The notes below the pieces were generated by a model. That model was given only the letters and a program-made list of their open reading frames with translations, was not told where the DNA came from and did not search any database. A program made the translations under genes and the position numbers. A DNA stretch of 64,000 nt from Ignavibacteriales bacterium (lineage in GTDB: Bacteria; Bacteroidota; Ignavibacteria; Tepidaquicellales; Tepidaquicellaceae). Below, one piece after another: positions 28,286 through 36,360 of this stretch (its first letter is position 1; the number at the start of each line of letters is the position of its first letter). The stretch is taken from contig JACKAC010000001.1 of NCBI GenBank assembly GCA_020635255.1, forward strand, positions 1,093,501-1,157,500, written 5' to 3'.

Positions 28286-29626
28286 TTATAATTCTCTGTT
28301 GCCCGGGTTCTCGTTGTTTTCGGATGCCATCTGAACTTCAGCGCTGGTCTCTGCATATATTTTCGGCGTGTCATCATATTCATTATCTACAAGACTTTCT
28401 TCCTCACCGTTCTTATTAATTGCTTGTGTAACCTTTTGCGCGGCATCCTCAAGAGTATCTGCGGATATTAGGTTAAGACCTGATTCATCGAGTATCTTCC
28501 TTGCTTCGATTGCATTTGTTCCCTGCAGCCTGACCACAACCGGTATATTGATATCGATATTCTTTGCTGCCTGTATCACACCGTTTGCAACCCTGTCGCA
28601 CCTTACGATACCGCCGAATATATTTATTAGTATTGCTTTTACGTTCTTATCTGAAAGTATGATCCTGAATCCGTTCTCGACTGTCTCTGGTGAAGCTGTT
28701 CCACCAACATCTAAGAAATTAGCCGGCTCACCGCCTGCAAGCTTGATAAGATCCATTGTTCCCATCGCAAGTCCGGCGCCGTTAACCATACATCCCACGT
28801 TTCCGTCCAGCTTTATATAGTTAAGGTTATACTTTGATGCTTCTATTTCCAGAGGGTCTTCTTCATTGAGATCCCTTAATTCCGGATAGTCTTTATGGCG
28901 GAACATTGCGTTATCGTCGAGCGTGAGTTTCGCGTCCAGTGCGATGATCTTATTACTTACCGTCAGAGCCATTGGATTTATCTCTACAAGTGAAGCATCC
29001 AGGTCTACATATGCCTTGTAAAGCTTTGTTATGAATTTTAGAAAATCTTTGTACGCATCACCCTCAAGTCCTAATCCAAATGCCAGCTCTCTTGCCTGAT
29101 AATCAGCCAGCCCGATCGCCGGGTCTACCCATACTTTGATTATCTTCTCTGGTGTTTCTTCTGCAACCTTTTCGATTTCTACACCGCCTTCCGTAGAAGC
29201 CATAATAACATTTCTTGAGTTACTTCTGTCTAGCAAGATACCTAGGTAATACTCTTTCTTTATGTCCACACCTTCTGTGATAAATAATGTCTGAACCTGC
29301 TTGCCTTCCGGTCCGGTCTGGTGTGTAACGAGAATGTTACCGAGAAGCTTCTCAGCATAAGTTTTACCTTTCTCGACATCACCCCCGATAAACTTTACAC
29401 CGCCCTCAACTACCACATTGTCCCTGTTGTGCTTGCTGTAGACTATCCCTTTACCTCTACCGCCTGCGTGTATCTGTGATTTGACTACGAATTGGTCGAT
29501 TCCTTGCTCTTTTAGCTTTGCTATCGCGCCATCAAATTCTTCCATGGTTTTTATTGCGACACCATTCTGGACAGGAACACCGTATCTTTTTAAAAGCTCT
29601 TTTGCCTGGTACTCGTGAATTTTCAT
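28286..29626 (-). CDS. sucC: Succinyl-CoA synthetase beta subunit (ADP-forming)
   Basis: SucC forms succinate and NTP from succinyl-CoA in the TCA cycle. KIHEYQAKELLKRYGVPV, the ATP-grasp segment QIHAGGRGKGIV, LVEINPMALT, and the CoA-ligase block FLDVGGTASPETVENGF / INIFGGIVRCDRVANG identify it. At 446 residues it is longer than usual; the last roughly 45 residues after AINKNGEEESL form an acidic, low-complexity tail not seen in typical SucC. sucD is not adjacent. It is three bases upstream of the photolyase gene. Confidence 0.95.
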   Translation of the reverse strand: MKIHEYQAKELLKRYGVPVQNGVAIKTMEEFDGAIAKLKEQGIDQFVVKSQIHAGGRGKGIVYSKHNRDNVVVEGGVKFIGGDVEKGKTYAEKLLGNILVTHQTGPEGKQVQTLFITEGVDIKKEYYLGILLDRSNSRNVIMASTEGGVEIEKVAEETPEKIIKVWVDPAIGLADYQARELAFGLGLEGDAYKDFLKFITKLYKAYVDLDASLVEINPMALTVSNKIIALDAKLTLDDNAMFRHKDYPELRDLNEEDPLEIEASKYNLNYIKLDGNVGCMVNGAGLAMGTMDLIKLAGGEPANFLDVGGTASPETVENGFRIILSDKNVKAILINIFGGIVRCDRVANGVIQAAKNIDINIPVVVRLQGTNAIEARKILDESGLNLISADTLEDAAQKVTQAINKNGEEESLVDNEYDDTPKIYAETSAEVQMASENNENPGNREL

Positions 29627-29640
29627 TAAGGTTATTTTAT

Positions 29641-29916
29641 TTATTTATTTTTTTTCTTTTGTTTGATATTTAATGAGTCGAGTGACTTTTGCATCGAATC
29701 CAGTTGTTTGCCTGAACTTTCCAGTAATGAGTCTATCTTAGCATTAATTGAATCAGGATTGTTTGCTTCCAATACCGAATCGAGTTTCCTTTGAGATTCG
29801 TCTATTGTTTCATCGATCTTTTCGTTTACCTTTTGTTCTACTTTTTGCTTCAAAAAACCGCACCCTGCGACAGCTAGTATCAGGATAACCGTCGCGGTAA
29901 TGAATTTTATTCTCAT
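29641..29916 (-). CDS. Small coiled-coil lipoprotein
   Basis: A 91-residue product with a signal peptide and lipobox AVAGC (Cys19). The mature part is almost entirely heptad-like and charged (KQKVEQKVNEKIDETIDES, then SIDSLL/SLDSL-type repeats) and ends in a lysine-rich KQKKKNK. The pattern SLLESSGKQLDSMQKSLDSL suggests a long helix or trimeric coiled coil. It resembles Lpp-like small lipoproteins in form but not in sequence. The function is unknown. It lies between pruA and sucC on the same strand. Confidence 0.65.
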   Translation of the reverse strand: MRIKFITATVILILAVAGCGFLKQKVEQKVNEKIDETIDESQRKLDSVLEANNPDSINAKIDSLLESSGKQLDSMQKSLDSLNIKQKKKNK

Positions 29917-29927
29917 TGTTATTGAGT

Positions 29928-31490
29928 TTATTTGATTTTTTTAGCGCTAATAAGTTTTGCCTGCAGGAACAACAGGAGGTAATCTCTTCCGCCCGCCTTT
30001 GAATCCGTACCGCTCATGTTAAATCCGCCGAACGGGTGAACACCTACCAATGCCCCGGTACATTTCCTGTTGAAATATAGATTTCCTACAAAGAAATCGT
30101 CGTATGCCTTTTGTAGTTTTTTCTTGTTCTTTGTATATACAGCTCCTGTCAGCCCGAACATCGTGCCGTTTGCAATGTTGATCGCGTCATCGTAATCTTT
30201 TGATTTGATGACTGCCAGCACCGGCGCGAATATTTCTTCCTGTGCAATTGTATCGGTCGGCTTTACATCTTTTATTATGGTTGGCTCTATGAAGTACCCT
30301 CCGTTGTTGTCTATCTCTTTACCGCCTGAGATAAGCTTTCCGCCCTCTTCCTGTGCTTTATTGATATACCACATTGTTTTTTCCCTGGACTTGGCATTAA
30401 TAACCGGACCCATAGCAGGGTTTTCTGCGGCATTCCCGATTGAGATATAACTTGTTTTTTCTACCAGCGCATCACAGAATTTGTCATATAAACTCTCATC
30501 TACTATAACTCTTGAACAGGCTGAACACTTCTGACCTGTAAATCCGAATGCTGATGCTGTCACTCCAGCTACTGCATCATCGAAATCATGCAGTTCGCTG
30601 TCAATGATTATTGCATCCTTACCGCCCATCTCTGCAATAACTCTCTTTATCCAGATTTGTGTCGGTTGTTTCTTTGCAGCAACTTCGTTTATCCTCAATC
30701 CAACTTCCATTGAGCCTGTGAATGCAATAACTCTTGTTAGCGGATGCTGAACCATTACCTCTCCGACTATAGACCCGGGTCCCGGAACGAAATTTAATAC
30801 TCCCGGAGGAAGTCCCGCTGACTGGAATAGCTCTACGAACATCCATGCTATGGAAGGGGAGTCCTCCGATGGCTTCAGAGCCACCGTGTTACCCGAAACG
30901 ATTGCAGCCGAAGTCATTCCGATTGCTATCGCAAGCGGGAAATTCCAGGGAGGTATCACAAGGCATACACCCATTGGTATATATTCGAGATTGTTATCTT
31001 CTGATGGAATTCTGGTCAAAGGCTGTTTTTCACTGAATCGGATCATCTCCCTTGCGTAAAACTCAAGAAAGTCTATTGCTTCTGCTGTATCTCCGTCAGC
31101 TTCGGCCCAGTTCTTTCCAACTTCATATACCATCATTGCGGAAAACTCATGCTTTCTCTTCTTAAGTTCCTTTGCGGCTTTAAGTAAAATGTTTGCTCTC
31201 TTCTTTGGAGATACTTTCTTCCACATCTGGAATACCTCGTTTGCATGTCGGATCGCCTTATCACCCATTTCCGGTGTCGCTTTTTGAAAGACACCAATTA
31301 TCTCTTCCGGTTTGCTCGGGTTTAGTGATGCGTTCTTCTCATCTGTGTAAAGCTTTTCTTCTCCTATCAATATTGGGTATTCCTGTCCGAGTCTTGCTTT
31401 TACTTTATCGAGTGCTTTTTGAAAATCTTTTCTGTTCTTCTTTTTCGTGAAGTCTGTTAGCGGTTCGTTCTTAAATTTTGGTAATGACAT
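29928..31490 (-). CDS. pruA: L-glutamate gamma-semialdehyde dehydrogenase
   Basis: It oxidises glutamate semialdehyde/P5C to glutamate in proline breakdown. PPWNFPLAIAIGM, the catalytic Glu in IAEMGGKDAIII, the nucleophilic Cys in GFTGQKCSACSR and the ending GGRDYLLLFLQAK are typical of the RocA/PutA-like group. The frame extends upstream to 31529, but that would overlap the neighbour; the ATG at 31490 gives the family N-terminus SLPKFKNEPLTDF (520 residues). Proline dehydrogenase is not in the window. Confidence 0.94.
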   Translation of the reverse strand: MSLPKFKNEPLTDFTKKKNRKDFQKALDKVKARLGQEYPILIGEEKLYTDEKNASLNPSKPEEIIGVFQKATPEMGDKAIRHANEVFQMWKKVSPKKRANILLKAAKELKKRKHEFSAMMVYEVGKNWAEADGDTAEAIDFLEFYAREMIRFSEKQPLTRIPSEDNNLEYIPMGVCLVIPPWNFPLAIAIGMTSAAIVSGNTVALKPSEDSPSIAWMFVELFQSAGLPPGVLNFVPGPGSIVGEVMVQHPLTRVIAFTGSMEVGLRINEVAAKKQPTQIWIKRVIAEMGGKDAIIIDSELHDFDDAVAGVTASAFGFTGQKCSACSRVIVDESLYDKFCDALVEKTSYISIGNAAENPAMGPVINAKSREKTMWYINKAQEEGGKLISGGKEIDNNGGYFIEPTIIKDVKPTDTIAQEEIFAPVLAVIKSKDYDDAINIANGTMFGLTGAVYTKNKKKLQKAYDDFFVGNLYFNRKCTGALVGVHPFGGFNMSGTDSKAGGRDYLLLFLQAKLISAKKIK

Positions 31491-31500
31491 CTTATTTATT

Positions 31501-32667
31501 CTAGTTTTGTTGGTTAGTATATAATTCAATTATTTTATCATGCAGCTCGGGTCTTACCTGCCAGATACCCTTCGCGGTTCTGGATGGATATACCCGGTTT
31601 GTTAAAAATATTATTACAAGGTTCCTGTCGCGGTCGCACCATACGCTGGTACCTGTGTATCCCGTATGTCCGAAGCAGTTATCGGAGATCATATCCCCGC
31701 ATGGTCTTCCATAGCTATTCGGCTCGGGCTTCGAATCCCATCCCAGCAATCTTGTGTTGTAATAAAATACATCATTGGGTTTCTCAAGGAATAGATCTAC
31801 GGTTCCTTCGTAAACAAATGACTCGATCTTCAACCCTGCGGAATATGAGTTGTAATATCTTCCCTCATTCATGAGAGTGGAGACAAGCTTGTAAATATCC
31901 TCTGTGTTAGAGAATAAACCGGCATTTCCTGATACACCTCCCATTACGGCAGCGGACTCATCGTGAACTTCGCCTTTAAGCTGGCGTCCTCTCCAGTTAT
32001 TATCATACTCGGTCGGCAATGCAAGGTCATTTAGCTTACCTTTCGGGTTAAATGTAGTACTCGACATTCCAAGCGGTTCGAATATCTCCTGTCTGCAATA
32101 CTCATCCAGCCCCATATCCGTAACTTTCTCTACTATCACACCAAGTAGTATTGCATTCAAATCGCTGTACTCGACTGACGTGCCGGGTTCATATTTTAAT
32201 TCCTGGTCGCAGATAGTCTTTATTACATCATCCTTATTCTTACAGGTTGTGTAAAATGGTATCCAAGCCTTAAGCCCTGAATTATGAAGTAGAAGGTTTC
32301 TTACAGTGATCCATTCTTTACCGTTCACTGCAAAGTCCGGTAAATAATATGCCACCCTGTCGTCCAGTGACAGCTTGCCCTGGTCATATAGCTTCATTAT
32401 AGCTGAAGTTGTTGCGATCACTTTAGTCAGTGATGCCAGGTCGAAGATACTATTCTCGGTTACAGGGGTTGATTGGTCATATGTATAGTATCCGTATGAT
32501 TTTGAATATAGTATTTCATTATTTGTACCGATCAAAAGCTGAGCGCCGGGGTAGGACCTGTTCCGGATACCGTTTTCTACGATTGCGTCTACTTCAGAAA
32601 AATCATATGGATATGCCTGTGTGTATAGTAGTAAAGAAAGGAATATTATTAAATAGGCTCTTTTCAT
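31501..32667 (-). CDS. Serine hydrolase of the beta-lactamase (PF00144) family
   Basis: An exported penicillin-binding-fold hydrolase of 388 residues when started at the ATG at 32667 (an upstream ATG at 32688 would place eight extra residues before the signal peptide). The signal peptide is KRAYLIIFLSLLLYTQAYP. The active-site motif SLTK, the second motif YSDLN and the third, KTG-like motif HTGYTG are visible. VRNLLLHNSGL is a common family block. True targets range from esterases to D-amino acid peptidases, so the substrate is open; it need not be a beta-lactamase. Confidence 0.85.
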   Translation of the reverse strand: MKRAYLIIFLSLLLYTQAYPYDFSEVDAIVENGIRNRSYPGAQLLIGTNNEILYSKSYGYYTYDQSTPVTENSIFDLASLTKVIATTSAIMKLYDQGKLSLDDRVAYYLPDFAVNGKEWITVRNLLLHNSGLKAWIPFYTTCKNKDDVIKTICDQELKYEPGTSVEYSDLNAILLGVIVEKVTDMGLDEYCRQEIFEPLGMSSTTFNPKGKLNDLALPTEYDNNWRGRQLKGEVHDESAAVMGGVSGNAGLFSNTEDIYKLVSTLMNEGRYYNSYSAGLKIESFVYEGTVDLFLEKPNDVFYYNTRLLGWDSKPEPNSYGRPCGDMISDNCFGHTGYTGTSVWCDRDRNLVIIFLTNRVYPSRTAKGIWQVRPELHDKIIELYTNQQN

Positions 32668-32755
32668 AGTAAAAACAAATATATTCAATTATAAACCTTA
32701 CTTCAATTTATAAAATTGCCCCAAATATTATGTTTTTAAGGAAGATAATGCGGTA

Positions 32756-33439
32756 TTAACGGCGGAATTTTAGTCTTAATACGGTAAGTGTTAGTAAAAT
32801 TATGATTGGTAGTTCAAAACCGAATAATCCGCACTTTTTTTCCTTCTTTTCTTCAACTGTGCCGGGTCTTACTTTTGTTACCAGGTCCACGTTTTGCACC
32901 AGGTCTGCAACAGTATTTTCCCAGCGGACAGTATTGCCGTTTTGTGTACCGTTTGTACCGATCACTTCATTAGGGAAGGTTATCTCATGAACTATCTTAT
33001 AATCACGCATGCCCGGGCTGAGCGCATTTAATGAATCCTGTAGTAGTCTGTATATAAGTATCATAACTTCCTCCTTTTCGTCGAAATCCCATTCCGCCGT
33101 CATTTTTGAGAAGCTCTTCGCTTCAGGTAGCATATTTATATCTCTGAATTTTAAATTTAGCCTGACATGTGTGGTCGAATCTGCGTCATTTTTCTCGATG
33201 ACAATGCCGCTTGGCTCAGAATTTTCTGATGTGTAATTTTTATTAACGGTGTAATCCGTGAATCCGAACCCGTATATCTCTTCCGATGTGATATTTGAGT
33301 TATATGTCCAGTAATGTATCTCCATCGTTCCGGAACCGTCCTCGTTCAGCTTTATCTTCTCTTCTAAGTTCACACATGACGAAAGTATCAAGCATAAGAA
33401 TACAAACAAAACCGGGTAATATTTTTTGAACTTACTCAT
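32756..33439 (-). CDS. Lipoprotein with C-terminal membrane anchor-like tail
   Basis: A 227-residue protein of unknown function. The signal peptide ends in lipobox LSSC (Cys22), followed directly by VNLEEKIKLNEDGSGTMEIHY, a beginning seen in LppM-like and other 'NxDGSG' lipoproteins. The body is beta-rich. The C-terminus has a lysine/glutamate spacer, CGLFGFE, a hydrophobic run (PIIILLTLTV) and a basic tail LRLKFRR, resembling a CTERM-type sorting tail. Its start overlaps the end of the large repeat protein gene by four bases (ATGA type), so the two are probably partners. Confidence 0.6.
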   Translation of the reverse strand: MSKFKKYYPVLFVFLCLILSSCVNLEEKIKLNEDGSGTMEIHYWTYNSNITSEEIYGFGFTDYTVNKNYTSENSEPSGIVIEKNDADSTTHVRLNLKFRDINMLPEAKSFSKMTAEWDFDEKEEVMILIYRLLQDSLNALSPGMRDYKIVHEITFPNEVIGTNGTQNGNTVRWENTVADLVQNVDLVTKVRPGTVEEKKEKKCGLFGFELPIIILLTLTVLRLKFRR

Positions 33440-36255
33440 TCTACTTTTAAAGGCAGTCCTTCTTTGAACATATTGATCTTTTCATCTGCCCATGATTTGA
33501 ATTCGCCGTTTTCCGATGCGTCTCTCTTATCCATCAGAGACTTTATCATGTTGTATTTCTGTGCGTCTGTGAATGGAATAGGGGAAATTCCTTCCACAAC
33601 ATCCTCGTATTCTTCATCTGTCAATTTATTCAATGAATATATGAATGAAATCACTGCGTAATCTTCCTGCAGAAGGGAAGTAACATTGTTTAATCCTATT
33701 CCCAGCAGGAAGGAAGAGTATGACGGGTACTTGCTTAATGCATCAGATGCGAGGAATCTTGCCCCAAAGAAGTCGTTGCTTAGAAATCCGAATACTGCCG
33801 GGAAATTATTTACACTGGGGTAATTATTGAATGCGTAAAGCAGGTTCTTAAAATATATTTTCGAATCGGTTTTCTCTTCGGCAAGCTCCCTGAGTCTTTT
33901 GGAAACCGCCTCAATGAATTCTATGTCAGCTGGATCGTATTTTATCTTGCCAAGAGCCAGTACGGCGTTGGACCTTACTCTTATATCATCGTCGTAAGTC
34001 AGTAAAAGCAGAGCGTCCTTGCCGAGAGGGTCTTTTGTCTCACCGTAAAGATATGCCATCATGCTCAGCTCCTGTTCGTTAAGCACTTTCTTGTTGCTCT
34101 TGTATTCCTCGAGCTTCCTGCTGAATACTGTGCTTACTGCCACGGGTATTTTTACGATCATATTTCGCATCAGGAATGTTTCTCTATGATCGTCTGTACC
34201 CAGCTTCGTAAGCATATGCTCTGCCGTTTCCATGCTGTCATTCAGTAAATGTTCCTCACCATACTTTTGCCATAATGAAAATCTCGGCTCGATAGTCTTC
34301 GCCATTATAAAGTATTCCTCTATAGAATAAAAATCCTTGATCGGGCTCAGCTCAACCTTGTATCCCTCATTGGTAGTTTCGGTCACTTCTTCATCCGTGT
34401 AATAAAGGTCCAGTCCTTCACCCCAGTAGGATTTATTTGTGATTGTGCTGTCCAGTCCTCCAACTGAGTAAAAATCATTTCCCGAACCATCGGCCAGGAG
34501 CCCGATACTTCCGTATTCGCGCCTCGGATTACCGTAACCGCGAGTATTACCCGGCTCTTTGTTCAGATAGCCATCCCGTCCGCTCCTGTCTATCAATATT
34601 CCTATACCGTTCGCATTGCCCGCGCCCTGCGACAGGGAATAAGCTGAATAATTATCATAACCCTTCACGTCATCGAGTATGCCGACACCGTAATCATGTC
34701 CGCATCCCTGCGACACTCCGTTAGATGTGTAGTAGTCCCACCCGTCGTAATCTTTCAATATTCCCACGGCAAGGTGTATTCCCGCACCCTGTCCGTATTG
34801 GTATGAATTATACTTATCATGCCCGGATTTATCCACTATAGCGCCAAGCCCGTACCAGTATGCTCCGCCCTGCCCGAAGATATCCGTCGCGTATATATCA
34901 TTCCCGCCTCCTTCGATGATCAGCCCCACACCACCCGCATAATATGGCCGCAGTCCCAGTCCGTAACCCTGGCACATTGAGACGAAGTGGTCTTCGTACC
35001 TGCCCATGTCCAGCGATAGGGAATTGATAAGATACGAATCGTTACCGGAGTTATCTACTATTGCCCCCGCGCCTTTTGTTAGTCCAAATCCCTGTGAGTA
35101 AGTATTCGCAGTGTATATGTCATTGCCGGTTTTATCAAAAACTAATCCTACTCCGAATGCTCCCGCGCCAATTGAAAAAGAATTCGAATAGTAAATATCA
35201 TTTCCGCTTCTGTCCTCAAGGATACCAAGCCCGCATACACCTGCCCCTAACGTAACATTCTTCCCCTTGTATATATCATCGCCATCCATGTCGAGTAAGA
35301 ATCCAAAAGAAAATACTCCGCTCGCAAGTGCGTAGTTATCGAGAGCTGTGTATGAATCATTTCCTGAATAATCGATTATGACATTAGTATTGTTTCCAAA
35401 AATATCTTTATTCTCTAATTCGTAGACGTCATCACCGCCATAGTCAATTATCAAATTGAATTTCCCTTTGTAATAATTCTTTCCCTTCCCGCCGATCGCT
35501 ATTCTTATCCCGTCTTCGTCACTGTAATAATAAAAACTGCCCTTTACATTATCGTTATCAAGTTCTTCCATAGAGACTTCCGGAGGAACAGAAACAACTT
35601 CAGCATTTCCTGTCATTTCATCGTGAAGGAAGCCTATATTCGATAAATAACTACCATCAAATTTTGTCAAAATGTCGGCGACTCTTTTAGTTATTACTTC
35701 AGACGAATCCCTTGAAATATTATATTTAAAAATATCTGTTGTACTGTTGTCTATTTTGAATGTTTCTTCACCTGCGAGAAAGGAGACAAGATGTTTTTTT
35801 AAGAACTGAATATCTTCTTCTGAAAAGTTGGCTACAGCTTTATCCTGGTATCTGATGATATTCTCGAGATTAAATACTCTCAACAAGTTCTTTATAGTTC
35901 TATTACCGGATGTATAAAAATTCAATTTATCACTGCCCCTGCCGTAAAATTTAGTATCGATGTTCTTGTAAAGAAGTTCTAATATTTCATAAATATTATC
36001 TGCATTCATGTTTGCCACACTATCCACCCATCCATCATATTCAAGCGGGTTCTTCATCAATCTTTCCACGATAGGAAGTATTAACCTGTTATTGTTCGTA
36101 GCTGTAGTATCGGAAAAATTAAGTGGGATAGAAATGTCCCCGGGAGTCAGACCCCGGTACTTTATTGCATCGTAAATTGGATTAGTAATTGTCTGTGAAT
36201 ACAGTGGGTTGGTTATAACATAGGAGACGGACAAAACCAGGAAAAATCTTTTCAC
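33436..36255 (-). CDS. Large exported glycine-rich repeat protein (predicted beta-solenoid) with HEAT-like C-terminus
   Basis: A 939-residue protein with signal peptide (KRFFLVLSVSYVITNPLYS). A helical region (about 30-230) is followed by roughly twelve units of 26-27 residues (about 270-600) with the pattern D-x-x-G-N-D-x-Y, a polar stretch, G-x-G, then G-(V/I)-G-x-(L/I)-x-D, for example DMDGDDIYKGKNVTLGAG. One unit (about 402-447) carries a 20-residue insertion. The C-terminal third (about 690-930) looks like HEAT-type helical pairs (DDIRVRSNAVLALGKIKYD). The regular Gly/Asp spacing suggests a beta-solenoid or beta-roll that may bind calcium. There is no T9SS tail. It is coupled to the lipoprotein gene at 32756. 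Confidence 0.7.
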   Translation of the reverse strand: MKRFFLVLSVSYVITNPLYSQTITNPIYDAIKYRGLTPGDISIPLNFSDTTATNNNRLILPIVERLMKNPLEYDGWVDSVANMNADNIYEILELLYKNIDTKFYGRGSDKLNFYTSGNRTIKNLLRVFNLENIIRYQDKAVANFSEEDIQFLKKHLVSFLAGEETFKIDNSTTDIFKYNISRDSSEVITKRVADILTKFDGSYLSNIGFLHDEMTGNAEVVSVPPEVSMEELDNDNVKGSFYYYSDEDGIRIAIGGKGKNYYKGKFNLIIDYGGDDVYELENKDIFGNNTNVIIDYSGNDSYTALDNYALASGVFSFGFLLDMDGDDIYKGKNVTLGAGVCGLGILEDRSGNDIYYSNSFSIGAGAFGVGLVFDKTGNDIYTANTYSQGFGLTKGAGAIVDNSGNDSYLINSLSLDMGRYEDHFVSMCQGYGLGLRPYYAGGVGLIIEGGGNDIYATDIFGQGGAYWYGLGAIVDKSGHDKYNSYQYGQGAGIHLAVGILKDYDGWDYYTSNGVSQGCGHDYGVGILDDVKGYDNYSAYSLSQGAGNANGIGILIDRSGRDGYLNKEPGNTRGYGNPRREYGSIGLLADGSGNDFYSVGGLDSTITNKSYWGEGLDLYYTDEEVTETTNEGYKVELSPIKDFYSIEEYFIMAKTIEPRFSLWQKYGEEHLLNDSMETAEHMLTKLGTDDHRETFLMRNMIVKIPVAVSTVFSRKLEEYKSNKKVLNEQELSMMAYLYGETKDPLGKDALLLLTYDDDIRVRSNAVLALGKIKYDPADIEFIEAVSKRLRELAEEKTDSKIYFKNLLYAFNNYPSVNNFPAVFGFLSNDFFGARFLASDALSKYPSYSSFLLGIGLNNVTSLLQEDYAVISFIYSLNKLTDEEYEDVVEGISPIPFTDAQKYNMIKSLMDKRDASENGEFKSWADEKINMFKEGLPLKVE

Positions 36256-36360
36256 TCGATTTTAGGGTTATATTTTATCCTAATAATTAACATTATGATA
36301 ACATATTTTTTCCTTAAAGATAATTCATTTTTTAACACTTTTGACTTAACGGAGGATTAA
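36256..36360. promoter_or_regulatory. Divergent promoter region
   Basis: This 105-base AT-rich spacer separates the beta-solenoid gene (minus) from the FG-GAP protein gene (plus), so two promoters are expected. The plus-strand gene has a good ribosome-binding site (GGAGG) a few bases before its ATG. No clear operator or hairpin is visible. Confidence 0.4.

Noticed and set aside
34400..35500. RTX toxin repeats in the large repeat protein
   Set aside because: The repeat is 26-27 residues with GNDxY spacing, not the GGxGxDxUx nonapeptide, and there is no toxin or type I secretion gene.
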